Below are positions 1-11,404 of a stretch of 64,000 bases of DNA, in pieces. The first letter of the stretch is position 1. Every line of letters begins with the position of its first letter. The notes beneath the pieces are model-generated. The model was not told the DNA's origin and searched no databases. It worked only from the letters and a program-made list of their open reading frames with translations. The stretch covers positions 266,485,574 to 266,549,573 of the forward strand of contig NC_081407.1 in NCBI RefSeq assembly GCF_030272615.1, written 5' to 3'. The position numbers were made by a program, and so were the translations under genes. The stretch is from Cryptomeria japonica (Eukaryota; Streptophyta; Pinopsida; Cupressales; Cupressaceae).

Positions 1-289
1 TCAACCATTAATCAATTGACAAACATTCACTATTAAAAAATCACTTGTTTTTATCACCAAAATATTCAAACCAACAATCTCAAACATCTTACTATAACTA
101 GAAGGCATTCATATGAATCACTAACCACCAAAAAATGAGAAAATAAAAATAAGCAACAATAAATTCATATGAAAACTAAAACAAAAAATTCCAGTGCCAC
201 CTACAACATGGACTAATTTTTTTATTTAATCAGTTTAAATAGTGTATATTTCTACTATTTTGATTAAAGGTAGGAATCTTCTTTGCTAG
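1..289. other. AT-rich spacer, no gene seen
   Basis: The stretch is AT-rich with stops in all frames and no recognisable protein similarity, repeat unit or RNA gene. It is probably decayed repeat or intergenic DNA. Confidence 0.6.
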
Positions 290-771
290 TGTTGGTGCAA
301 TTATTTATTCATGTTGGATATAATTACACTTAAGTTTACTTAGGTACATGCATAACATAGTAGTTTGCATACGAGACACTTAGGGAGATGTGCTACACTA
401 GGAGTGTGTATGTAGGAGAATTTCCACCTTTTATGGTGTGATCTTGTTGTTACTCTATCATATCCACTTATTGTGGAGTGATAATTTCACCTTCGATGGG
501 TGATCCACCTCATGTGGAATATTTTACTATTTCTCCTACCTATCCTTGCATCTCATTTAGCCACATGTCATCATTGTATGCTCTCGTCTCTTAGCCTTGC
601 CTTTATAATTAAGTAGGTTCATCTACATTGTATGTAATAATCTTGATGATCCAGTTGATCTCTTTGCATTATTGATAGGAATACAATTTATTCTTGTCAT
701 ATTTTATCTCTCTTGTCATTGTGCTATCTTGTGATCTCTTTGATCTTGGTTGCTTCAAGCATAATCTCACA
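290..771 (+). mobile_element. Probable solo LTR of an LTR retrotransposon
   Basis: The segment begins TGTTGG and ends CTCACA, the TG..CA termini of an LTR. It is flanked by near-matching 5-mers, GCTAG at 285-289 and ACTAG at 772-776, which could be a decayed target-site duplication. A TATA-like TTTATAATTAAG lies near 602 on the + strand, which sets the orientation. No PBS, PPT, coding region or second LTR adjoins it, so recombination to a solo LTR is the simplest reading. The boundaries rest on the near-TSD and could be off by about 20 bp. Confidence 0.5.
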
Positions 772-1317
772 ACTAGAATATCATACCAATAAAGCAATGT
801 GTGTCTCATTTTCCATGGTTTATATTACTTTCTTTTAATCTTCGCCCTCGAATGAGACAAGTGAAACAATTATTAGCTTATCATTTGTTTTATATGAAGA
901 GAAAACATTCTGGGTTCATACAACTACTTATCCAGAATATAAGATGCCAATTTAGCTTTCAATTCTATAATGATCCATTTTACTCCAATAAGTTTAAAGT
1001 TCTTACAACAATTATAGAAGAGTGTTGTTTACTTGTCTAAAATGATATCTATTTTTATTTTCTTTGAAGGATGTATGATATCTTCATAATTATCTTGTAT
1101 TTAGTCGATTTAATTTGGTTGTTATCTTTTTTATTTTGAGATGTTTCTATGTTGTTTTGATTGAATTAGTAGGGGAAGCGTCTAGATCCATTACAAGACA
1201 GTCATCAAGGCAAAAAGAGAAAATATCACTAGAGGTGAGATTGAGAAAGAGAAGAAGAAGAAGAGAGAAGAAGCTTTTGACCATGGGGGGAACCCGTGGG
1301 AGACAAGGGTCCCAACC
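772..1317. other. AT-rich spacer with a purine-rich patch
   Basis: No convincing coding region is visible. A GA-rich patch (about 1240-1275, GAAGAAG repeats) lies just downstream of the antisense LINE ORF1 end and may be LINE intergenic or 3' sequence. The short open frames lack any protein similarity I recognise. Confidence 0.5.
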
Positions 1318-1654
1318 CTATATCAAATAATTATCTTTCACCAACCCGGAATGAGCAATGGGAAAATGATAAGGGCCTTTCCTCCTTTGATGAACTACCA
1401 TCCACACAATGCTATCATCCATCACCCTAGTACTTGAGGAAACAAGAGGCGATTCTTCAACTAAAGAATCAACAACCACTAAAGGGGGGGCAACAGTATT
1501 ACAAAGCACATCAACAACCACCCAAGAAGGTGGTAGCTAAGAGAGAGCAACATGTTTGGCCAAAGATTGATTAGGAACAAAAGGAATCGTAGAACGGACA
1601 TCTAGACACAATGGGATCCCACCCAGAACACAATCCTTAAAAGTCTCTATGTTA
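1318..1654 (-). pseudogene. LINE-A ORF1, C-terminal part (split by the gypsy element)
   Basis: Read on the minus strand, this continues the LINE ORF1 whose zinc-knuckle part lies at 13231-13620; the Ty3/gypsy element and its GTGTC duplication separate the halves. The frame ends with a basic tail (VWMVVHQRRKG), resembling the C-termini of plant L1-type ORF1 proteins and the LINE-D tail at 60560-60600 in this window. ORF1 proteins bind RNA in the LINE ribonucleoprotein. A stop near 1540 shows decay. Identification rests on the joined context more than on this piece alone. Confidence 0.6.
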
Positions 1655-1659
1655 GTGTC

Positions 1660-2474
1660 TGTATATGGTGAAAATGGATACAACAATGATGAAAGCCTAA
1701 ATGAATTCAACCACAAAACCCTAGCCTAACAACAACAAAGATCCACCATAACATATGAAGATTACCTAAGACAATGCAAATCAAATAAAATCACAAAGAT
1801 TATACCATCACATGTCCAATAGGGTTTGAATCTCCATTCTTCCTATCTCCATTGATCTTGCTTGATATATTTGCTCTCAGATTTTATGTGCACAAGAGCT
1901 CAACAAAGAATGGAAATGTGGTTGCAAGTAGGCTTGATTGCATATGCAAGTTTGAAAGCGTAGTTGGGGTTGAATGCATAGTGAGTTAGTTAGGATGCAT
2001 AGATTGATTAGGATGATTGATTAGGGTTGATAATGAAGGAAGCATCTCCTTATATAGAAGACACTGTATGAAATGGAGGGATAAGATTAAGAGGTGTAAA
2101 AAGAGGTCGGCTATGATTAGAGGGTAGGTAGAGGAAATAATAAAATAATAAAAGGGTAGGTAGTGTATGAATTAAGAGATGAATGACATGTGTCATATGT
2201 GGAAAAGGCTAATGAATTAATTAAATAAATAAAGATTTATTTAATTAATAGAGGAAGTGGGATCAATTAAATAAATAAGATATTTATTTAATTTAGGAAA
2301 AGGACAATTTAAATAAATAAATGTATTTATTTAAATGAGAAATAAGGCTAGAAGAGGATAAATGAATTAATTAAATAAATAAAGATTTATTTTATTAATA
2401 GAAGAATTAGGTTCAAATAATTAAATAAATAAAGATATTTATTTAATTAGACATGACAATTTTAGGTGTCTACA
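1660..2474 (-). repeat. 3' LTR of the gypsy element
   Basis: It matches 12411-13225 along its full 815 bp and has TG..CA ends. On the + strand it starts TGTATATGG and ends GGTGTCTACA. The last 270 bp contain four or five AT-rich blocks of AATTAAATAAATAAAGATTTATTT type, so the LTR is itself internally repetitive. GTGTC at 1655-1659 is the target duplication. Confidence 0.95.
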
Positions 2475-2490
2475 TTTTGCCCCTCTTTGA
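2475..2490 (-). other. Polypurine tract of the gypsy element
   Basis: Directly inside the 3' LTR, the minus strand reads TCAAAGAGGGGCAAAA. This is a purine-rich run in the expected position for priming plus-strand DNA synthesis, and it fixes the element's orientation as minus. Confidence 0.85.
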
Positions 2491-2835
2491 GACAATGCAA
2501 CTTGTCACATTGTTTCAAAAAAGATAAGATGAACTGATACAAAGTTGCCCCAAGATGGAAATGATATGCTCCCTCAAGAGATTGGATGAATATGCCTGGA
2601 AAGATCACAGACAATCTCTTGATAAGAAAGAAAGGCTAGAAAGGATTGACCAGATAGAGTGACAGAGTCACGAGATAAAGAAGACTAACTCGGGAGACGA
2701 GGACTAGGGCTAGAGCTAGAGCTAGGTCTATGGCAGTCTATAAGATAGACCACGAGAGAACACATCCTCATTGTCATCCACACATCCAAGAAATCAGAGT
2801 GCAGAGAGAGAATTGAGCAGCAACAATCAGCAGTG

Positions 2836-3992
2836 ATGGCATTGGTGCATAGATTCGATCGCGTTCGCCGATATCAGAGGCCAGCAGAGGCAGGAGAGTC
2901 GGTAAGTATCGTAAAACCTCCTTGTACTTTGTCAAAATAAATGTTGTCATTAATGCATGTTAGGTAGCACAATAAATGCATTTTAGAATATGTCAAACAA
3001 GGTCAAAAAATGTCGAGGCGCGTCTGTGTTGGTGCCAGGCCCGTCTAGGTTAGCTAGGCACGTTTGTGTCATGAATGCACATTTATGTCTTCAAGGTCGA
3101 ATCGACAGTTCTGTGATGAAGATACGCTATCAATTGGATAAGCTGCTGAGAGGATACAATCAAGCAGGTCCTCTAGGGAAGACTAGGATAGATCGAGGCA
3201 CTTTGTGATGAACAGTGAGTACCAAGACATAGTACTTTGTGATGAACATGGAGTACTAATATATGAACATCACTTTGTGATGAACAGTGAGTGCAAATGT
3301 AAGCAGCACTTCGTAATGAATAGTGAATGCAAATGTAAGCAGCACTTTGTGATGAACAGGGAGTGCAAAACACGTAGTACTTTGTGATGAACAGGGAGTA
3401 CCACTAGGATAGATAGCAACACTTTGTGATGAACAATGAGTGTCACTAGGATAGAAGCAACACTTTTGTGATGAATAGTGAGTGTCACTAGGACTGACAC
3501 AGTTGATTTTCTTGACTGCAGGAGTACCTACCTATGCTGGAGTCACGGGAGAGATTCCCATCGACTCAGAGGTTACGACTAGAGCTGACATTTGAAGATA
3601 AAGTAGCGATTGAGGTTATGGGATTGCGCCATATTCTGTATGTGCCTGAGTTTCGAGCGAATATGGGATTGTTGACTGCACTTGCTGAGAGATGGCATTC
3701 TGAGACATGCACATTCCATTTGTCGATGGGTGAGATGACAGTCACCTTGGAGGATGTATACAGGTTTCTGAGGATATCGATCAATGGGGATTTAGTTCCT
3801 TACAATCGAGACAGAGACAGATGCACTGAGACAAGTCCTTTAGGATCCAGGACTGGAGATGAGGGTTGGACACATGGCTTGGGACACGATGACATGAACA
3901 TGATTAGCACTACCAGCAGCGTTGGTAGGAGTGATCAGTGGGTTCCCGTGTATCAGTCTTGTACTATTTTGTATGATGACACCTTCGAGTGA
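2836..3992 (+). pseudogene. Antisense plant-mobile-domain ORF inside the gypsy element, two exons
   Basis: This ORF runs opposite to gag-pol. Exon 1 (2836-2901) starts with ATG and ends at a GTAAGTAT donor. Exon 2 begins at 3522 after a TTCTTGACTGCAG acceptor. Both junctions are phase 0 and the frame continues across. Exon 2 encodes a plant-mobile-domain (PMD, aminotransferase-like family) N-terminus: around residues 65-105, ERWHSETCTFHLSMGEM is followed by TLEDVYRFL. After about 3815 the family pattern continues in other frames (DALRQVL, then DPGLEMRVGHMAWDTM, then LALPAALVGVISGF), with stops between. A frameshift plus nonsense changes have therefore truncated it. PMD proteins are found in plant genes and transposons; antisense ORFs at this position are reported in Tat elements. 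Confidence 0.75.
3195..3500 (+). repeat. Minisatellite in the putative intron of the antisense ORF
   Basis: There are about eight imperfect copies of a 30-40 bp unit built on CACTTTGTGATGAACAGTGAGT followed by a variable GTACCA, GCAAAT or GTCACTAGGATAG tail. The array lies wholly inside the interval bounded by the donor at 2902 and acceptor at 3521. Unit length varies and no unit pair is identical throughout. Confidence 0.85.
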
Positions 3993-5504
3993 TTGTAGCC
4001 ATATGATTTTGACATCATTGTATCATGACACTTATGATTTTTGATATATATATGAGATGATTCATCTTTGCGGCAGCTATATGCATGCATACCTAGGTGA
4101 TGAGATGTTTCATGATGTATGTTTCTATGTGATGGTTATGATATGGATGCAAATATGTACATGATGAAATGCAATATTTTTTTTGTTCTTTTATGTTTTT
4201 ATATGTTATGCCAATGCAAATGTGAATGTATGAAATGTCAATGAATATGATAATGCAAATAATTATTTACATGATGAGAATATAAAATGTGCTAATATGT
4301 GTTGTGTGCAGGATGTGATGCAATTGTGATATCTATATGTATGTATGAAATGCTTAATATGTGGTAATGCAGGTGCAACTACATGAAATGCAAATATTTT
4401 TTTGGTGTGACATTATACTCAGTCATGTGATAGCAGGCTACACAGACTCAAGAAGGACAATGGAGGTCAATCAAGAAAGGGGGATGAAAGATAGAAGAAA
4501 AGTGAAAGAGCTTCTTGTGCGTTATCATCATTGAGCTTTATTATGGCAAGTAGGTTATGACAATCAAGGCATATGTTCGACCCAGAAAGTCATTGTACCC
4601 GTTTGCATGGAGATAAGATAGTCGCAAACAAGGAATGCCCCAGTTCATACTAGACTCACAAGGTCCTCATATCCTTGGACAAGTCATAGTATTACTAAGA
4701 GACAATCCATAGACAACAAAAGAAAAATAGGTGACGATACCCCATCCTCGCCTTTCTAGTCAAAGACATCCTGGAGATAGAATCTCTAGTCAGAGACATC
4801 CTGGAAAAGCTAAAAGACATGTCACCAAAAAAGATAAAAATCAAAAGACAACCAAGACTCGACACCACCATCCATTGTAGTCCTCAAATTTAGTGTCTCT
4901 TGTCACTTGTATAAGTCTTATTTGATTGTGGTCACAATGTTTACTTTCACAAAAAGGATAGATAGCACTGAACCATAATGTTGTTTGAGTCTATTGAAAG
5001 ATTTGATTTGTTGAAGCCCATTGTTGTTGTTGTGTCTCATCTGAAGCTGACTGAATCCATGAAACTGATACTTTATTGCCGAGAAGACGGAACTTTATTG
5101 CGGATCGACGATGCAGATGCTGCTTTATTGCGGATTGTGCGCGTATAGACTAAAGAAAACTGGAAGAAACTGTACTCCTCGAAACATGTGATGTTCTTAG
5201 TTCCACACCCATTACTAGACATAGGATTTGCCTTAGCCACAGATAGGAGTTGATTTATTATGAATGGAAAGAGATGAAAAGGAAGGTATTATTATGAATG
5301 GCGAACCAATCTTGGGTAGATCAATAACAAGCCATGATGGGAATGGGTAAGTTTATTATGAATGGATAGGCTGTGAGTGTGTGCAAAGTGAAGGATGAAA
5401 TGGAATCCTGAAGGAGGGAGGAGCAATGTCTCTACGCATGGCGTTGGTGACCCAGTTTTCACCATGGTACTTGCCCAGGATGCCACCAAATTGGTTTTCA
5501 CCGT
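3993..5504. other. Gypsy 3' internal region, non-coding
   Basis: No domain is visible. It lies downstream of the antisense ORF and upstream (in element orientation) of the PPT. It contains two copies of AGTCA(A/G)AGACATCCTGGA at about 4758 and 4790, and three copies of a CTTTATTGC(C/G)GA motif at about 5072-5140. The + strand from 4000 to 4430 is rich in ATG/GATG triplets, giving many short meaningless frames. It may be the 3' UTR of the antisense transcript. Confidence 0.55.
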
Positions 5505-5715
5505 TGGACGAAATGTTTTTCTGTTTTTTCAATTTTTTCAATTTTTTTTTTTTTTGTGTCACAAGGTGCCTGTTCACCAGGTTTTCACCAAGTAACAATT
5601 TTTTTATTTTATGATTTTTTTTGTATTTTGAATTTTTTGATTTTTTTTGTATCTTTGAATTTTTATTTTTATTTTTGTATTTTTTAATTTTTTTTGTATT
5701 TTTGAATTGGGATAC
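5505..5715. repeat. T-rich low-complexity tract
   Basis: Reiterated TTTTTTGTATTTTTGAATTTTT words lie on the + strand (A-rich on the element's sense strand), immediately downstream of the integrase-C remnant. It looks like slippage-expanded DNA and has no coding content. Confidence 0.8.
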
Positions 5716-5724
5716 TTTGAAGAG

Positions 5725-6921
5725 CTATGTGTGAAACTTGTGAAGGTGCATGTTGTTGATAGGATCCTCCAAAGGTTCACCCTCTGTGGTTGAGAGTTGA
5801 TATGCACCAGATCCATATGCTACTGTGATGATGTAAGGACCAAGCCAGTTTGGTTCGAACTTGCCCTTTTTCTCTCGGTCTTGCTGATTCTTAGGATTTT
5901 CTCTAAGAACCAAGGCACCCACCTTGAATGTGTGAGGCTTAACCTTATGATTGTAACTGCAATATTCCTTGACTGAATGATGTGTATCTCGAGTGTATGT
6001 CTTCCTTGATAAAGGACCTGAGATAGAATTACTAGTGTGTGGACTATGTAGTCCCATATGCGTGTCACCTAAAGAAGTTTGGGCATCCTTGATAACAAAG
6101 TCCTTCGAGTAAGCTTCATTAAAGGTCCATGATGTATCTCCAGAAGGGAATGGATGTGTGGAACAAGTGGATGAGCTATGAAGGCTTATAATTGTGAAAA
6201 GAAGTGAAAGTAGGATAGCATGATGGAAACTTAGGATCAACAAGTATTCTTTTTGACTTGAAATATTAGAACTTTTGCACCTAGTTATTTTGATATTAGG
6301 GGAGATCAACTTTTGCTCTTTTTGCTTCATAGGATTTTTATCCTTGACTTTGATTCTTGTAGAGTCTAATAGCTTTTGATTTTGATTTGGACTAAAAAAC
6401 TTTTCTTTATTTTTAAATTTTAGATTTTTCTTTTCAAATCTTGATTTTTGATCCCCAATTAGTAAGGGATTTTCTGATTCTTGTTGATTTGAGTCTAGGA
6501 GCAGAGTGGAAATGGAATGAGTGGATGAAATGCTAAGGCTATGTGAGTTCTCAAGAGGGCTGGCAATATGCTCAATAGATTCTTTGCTGGAACCACTCTT
6601 AGGACTACTGATATCAAGAGGTGCTTGCACCACTATAGGATATTTGCATTCAGACTTAGTAGCCATAACACTAGGTGCTTCGTACCCAAATCCTCGGCAT
6701 TGAAAATTGTTTGTAGGTTGTTCTTGTAGACTGGATACATTAGGAGATAATGGGAGTTGATCAACATGAAAGATATACTCACCATATCCCAGGTCTTTAA
6801 CCTTGAATTTTTCTTTGAGCTCATCTTGTTTGGATGTAGAAGCTTTTAAGGATTCTGGATCAACATATGCTGATGAAGGAATAGCTTGTCGATTGACTGG
6901 AATTGTTATTTCTGATCTAGG
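5725..6921 (-). pseudogene. Post-protease linker fused in frame to the integrase C-terminus
   Basis: The gag-protease frame continues here. From 6666 to 5725 there are 313 uninterrupted codons. The last ~80 residues resemble the C-terminal region of Tat-type integrases: KVKPHTFKVGALVL, then KFEPNWLGPYII, then GAYQLSTTEGE. The N-terminal two-thirds is polar and Lys/Ser/Asn-rich. About 140 residues in, it has one strongly hydrophobic stretch (LLILSFHHAILLSLLFTIIS) that would be called a membrane segment. RT, RNase H and the DDE integrase core that should sit between are missing, so an in-frame deletion has fused the ends. The product cannot catalyse replication. Confidence 0.7.
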
Positions 6922-7341
6922 TCACAAATTGTTGTAATATATGAATGGATTTGGGTCAGCTTTGACGGTCACTTCAACTCCATTGTGAGGGAACTTGATA
7001 CATCGATGATATGTAGATGGGATTGTGCTCATCTCATGAATCCAAGGACGTCCTAGTAATATGTTGTATGTGAGCTCTAGATCAAGGACTTGACAAACCA
7101 CATCCTTTGTAACTGACCCAACTCTGAGAGGTAAGGTGATTGTGCCTTTGGATGAATGCTCTTCATCATCATATGCTTTGATGGTAATTTTGTTTGTAGA
7201 ATTCAAAGCTTTATCTGAATATCCCAATTGTTTAATAGTGCTCAATGTACAAATGTTTAGACCTACTCCTCCATCTATCAGGACTTGCTTTATTCGATGT
7301 TTATGTAGAAAGGCTTCAATGTGTAAAGGTGCATTATGTGG
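6922..7341 (-). pseudogene. Gypsy aspartic protease domain
   Basis: Reading on from gag in the same frame gives KQVLIDGGVGLNI, the active-site loop of a retroviral-type aspartic protease in its D-G-G form. It is followed about 70 residues later by the second conserved block TYNILLGRPWIHEM. The enzyme would cleave the Gag-Pol polyprotein in the virus-like particle. A TAG at 7342-7344 separates it from gag and another stop at 6922 follows it, so the original reading frame has at least two nonsense changes here. Confidence 0.85.
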
Positions 7342-9850
7342 CTAGCTCACAGAGGCATCATCAGCTTCTGTGAATGTAAGAGAGTGTGGAATGGAAAGGT
7401 ATCCCACCATGGCTTGAAACTGGTCCACATTCAGATCAGTAGGGGCAGATGTGTCTCGCAAGATTTTGTCAAGAATGGCCTTATGTGCAGGGGATATGCG
7501 TAAGAGCTCAAGGATTGAAATGAGCGCGGGTGTCTTCCCTAACTGTTCTACAAGGTCATACTCAGGTTTGGTTGATGAGGAAGTAGTGTTTTTAGCTGGA
7601 GCACCTTGCAAAGTGAATTTACCTTGACGGGTTGTGACATTACATTCAGAGGTAGGTTCGGAAGAAGATCCAATGCCTTTTAGGACAATCTTGGGTCTTT
7701 GGGTAGAATTCTCAAGCGTTTTGTCCTTGATGATAATGGTAGAGACATAATTGTCCATCGAGATGTGATTGATAATTGAATCATAGTTATAGGATGCTCT
7801 TGTATAGTTGGTTTGGTCATCTGTGGCTTTAGCTTTTCCCTTGTCATATTTTGGGAATGGTTCCTTAAACATCTCATGCTCTTGATTGGATGAGTGTCCT
7901 TCAATCTCAATGTCACCTCTATCAATGAGATCTTGTATGATGTTCTTCAGTCGATGACAATTTCCTGTTTTATGACCTTTGCTCTTATGAAATTCACAAT
8001 ACTCATCATCATTCCACCAATTTGGCTTAACCTTTGGTTCATATGGAGGAAAATCTAGAACTGTGATTACTTTGTTTGCCACTAACTTTTTGAAAACAGA
8101 CTCAAGTGGTTCTCCAAATGGGGTGTACTTCCTTTGTGATCTAGAAGTTGTTTGAGTATTCACTTGATTATTTGTAGAGCTTGATCTCGAAAAAATGATT
8201 TTGGGTTGCACTATATTGGCATCAACAACACCATCATTGACTATGTTCTTGTTTTTATTCCAAAATCTTGGCTTATCTTTTCCTTTAAAGTCATCTTTGT
8301 TTTCCTTGAATATCTTAATGACTCCTTGTTCAATTAGGACCTTTTCTGTCGCTAAGCCTTTTTCAATGACGTCCTTGAAGGTGGACAAACAAGCTTTCCT
8401 TAGATCATAGCCAATGTCTTTGTTAACATTTTGGGTGAACATCTCTACCATTTGTTTTTGTGGAATTTCACAAGAGCATCTGCTGGCTAGATTCCTCCAT
8501 CTTTGTAAAAATGATGAAAAAGATTCTCCATCCTTTTGTTTGGTGTTGCACAAAGTAGTGACTGATATGTCCGTCTCTATGTTGTATGAGAAATGTTCGA
8601 TAAATGCCTCTGCTAAGTCACCCCATGACTTGATTCGAGGTGGGAGTTGGGAGAACCATTCCATAGCTTGATCACCTAAGCTTTGTGGGAATAATCTCAT
8701 CAAATATGTCTCTTTTGTTGCTACCTCAATGCAAGCTATGAAAAATTGTCTTATATGTGCCTTAGGATCTCCTCTGCCTCTGTACTTATCAAACTTAGGT
8801 CTCACAAAGTGTGTAGGAAATGGAGGCATTGGAATGCTTTTGTCAAATGGATAGGGACATATGTCTCTCATTGTATAAGTTGGCTTCGGTGTATTTATGT
8901 CCTCCATTTTCTTTTGTAAGTCCTTAATTTGCTGCTCCAAATTGTTCTTAGGTGGAGATTGACTTCTTGGACCATACCCCATGCCTAAATCACCGGGTGG
9001 AGGAGGAGCATGTTGCATATATGGATGATATTAATCATACACATGTTCATATGGAGGAGGTCTATAGTGATGTTGCATATAAGGACCACTTAGTATAGAG
9101 TCATGAAGAGGAATAGAATATCTGTTTTGTCCATGTATACCATACTCTACAGGCATGTCATGAGTTTGTTCTAGTGTGTTTCCCCCAAATTTGATCGGGG
9201 GTTTCCTTGTGTCCAAATTTTGAGCATGCCTTTGAATATCCAATTGCTTTGGTGGTTGATCCTTAGCATTGGTATGTGGTTGAGCATATTTCTCTGCATA
9301 AGACTTCCATAATGGTTTGCGAAGGTGAGTATCATATGCTTGACCATAAGGGACCTCTGGTTTTTGAAACAAAGATGATGGTGATTCAAGCACCATATGT
9401 GGTCCTCTATTGCCTCCACTATTAGGCATCCTTTGATCCATGTTAGAGTGACGTTGTTGCAAAGGTCGATTTTCTATTATTTGAGACATGTCAAAATCAT
9501 GAGGGATCTTGGTTCCACTTTGTGCCATCACTTGTAGAAAATATTGTCTATCTTTCCTCATTATTTCCTCAACCAATCGATTGAAATGAGGATTCATAAT
9601 GGTGTCTTCCACTTCTGCTGAATGTATGGAAAAGTTGTCCATATTGTCATTGTGTGTATCATTGTTGTTTTTAGTGTCCATGTGCTCAACATTTGGAACG
9701 TTTCTATAAGCAATAAGCATCCATGTCAGGTAATATAGTATGATCAAAATTGAAAAAGATATCATTGTCATACTCATAGGAGCTCATGTTTGTGGACTCT
9801 TGAGCCTCTTTAGCTTCTCTCCTATATTTTTGGGAACGAGTTTCAACCAT
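7342..9850 (-). pseudogene. Gypsy gag
   Basis: This encodes the structural Gag protein. The start is placed at 9850 because MVETRSQKYRREAKEAQ is a typical gag opening; the frame then shifts near 9715 and meets one stop at 9031. The capsid-type retrotransposon gag domain lies at about 8790-8480: FFIACIEVATKETYLMRLFP, then AMEWFSQLPP, then FIEHFSYN, then SFSSFLQRWRNLASRC. A zinc-knuckle-like EYCEFHKSKGHKTGNC follows at about 8010-7950. The 9018-7342 section is 558 codons without interruption, so gag is much better preserved than pol. Confidence 0.9.
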
Positions 9851-11404
9851 GAACTAGGTATTGACCAAGATGTGGGAGACTAGATGAAAATGGAAAGAGT
9901 ATGGAAGACCAAGAGTTGGATGGAATGTAAATGAATCTAAGGTTTACTTGCAATGTCCAAAGTGTAAGACCAAGTACGTATGTAGTAGAGTGGGTGTGAC
10001 TTCCAAAGAGAGGATAGTTTCTCTTGATGAGGTAAGTTGACCTTGACTCTAAGTAAGACCAAATGAGACCCAAAGGTGATAGACCTTGATGAGGGACCAC
10101 TTAGCAAAATGTTGTTGTATGTAGTGTGTTGACAAAGTATGATGAGGACAAGCAAGTGACCTTTTGACTCAAGTTTAGACAAATATGAATGTAATGTAAG
10201 GTGTAAAGTAATGATGGACTTTGTGAGACCCAAAGATAGGTTGAATGCTAGATGAAAACCTGAAGAGATAGCTTAGGAAGCTCAAGAATTTTGAAATTGA
10301 TTGCTCTTGTTTGTTGGACTCTAAAATTTTTTCCAATTTGTGAGGTTGTTTTGTTGTGACCAAATCTGAATGTTTGACTGTTTTTCGTGACAAGAGGACA
10401 CAATGTTGATGAAGACTCAATGTTTGCAAGTGTTTAGACTCAAAATGACTCCAAGAAAAGTGTGTTGTTTGATGTAAGAATGTTTTGCATACACTTGAAG
10501 ACACAAAAGACACAATGTTTTGTTGTTTGGTCTTGAATGTTTGATTGTTCAAAATAAGACAAGCACAATTCTTATGGTTGGCCAGGACAATAGTTGTTGA
10601 TCCCACATGGAGTTTCCCCCGAGGCTATGCTATTCAGAGCAGATACTTAGATGCTTGACCCCACTGGCTCCACCCTCGACACTCACTTCTCAGGGCAGCC
10701 AAGCATTAGTCCCCACAAAAAATTCTCGTGGCAAACTTTATATTTCTACTAAGAACCGTATGTGTGTGGGCCGCTACTAGAGGTCCAACCTCCTACCCCA
10801 ACAACTAGAAGGATTTTGGCTTCTAAAACAAAAAGGTGCTAGTAAGGGCATCCACTCGTGTGGCCATACATGCGGCACTTTCAGCTCTTTAAATACAGAA
10901 GGCTCCCAGCCGGTAGGGGTTACGCCCTACAACTGATCAAATAAATTTGATCAAATGGGTTTATGGGGCGACATAGTGTCGGTATGAACTAATCAGCACA
11001 CGTTATCCATAGTTTTCACCATGAATACAGTTATTTATAGTGGTTTGGAAGAAGATGGCTTTTTTTTTGCTACCACTTGGGTCGTTCTCTCCTCACTAGT
11101 AGTCCTAACGACCACACGGGGAGACAGACCCTCTAAAGATGAAACAAAAAGAGCCTATTGTTGAAGACACAAAATACAATGGTTTAATTTTAGTGCACCA
11201 ATTGAAGTGTTTGATAATCTATGAAAACAAGGCACACAATAAAGATAAAAAACCCTTGCCAAGGTCCTACAACAAACATTTGTTAGTAGTTTGGATTGTT
11301 TCAAATGATCACCCCTTCCTGCAAGCACACAAGTTAGGTAAATTTTAGATCCAAAAGACTTTGTGAAATAGGGGTCTTCAACAATGCATTTTGTTGACCA
11401 ATTC
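9851..11404. other. Gypsy 5' leader between the tandem repeats and gag
   Basis: In element orientation this lies between the PBS-side repeats and the gag start. No frame shows a conserved domain. The 10600-11130 part is GC-richer than its surroundings. Long leaders of this kind are usual in Tat-type elements; I see no convincing extra ORF. Confidence 0.6.

Noticed and set aside
3195-3500. CRISPR-like array
   Set aside because: Units are contiguous and diverged with no unique spacers, and the DNA is plant nuclear. It is a minisatellite.
3534-3992. A functional plant-mobile-domain host gene
   Set aside because: It lies fully inside a bounded gypsy element and is broken by a frameshift and stops.
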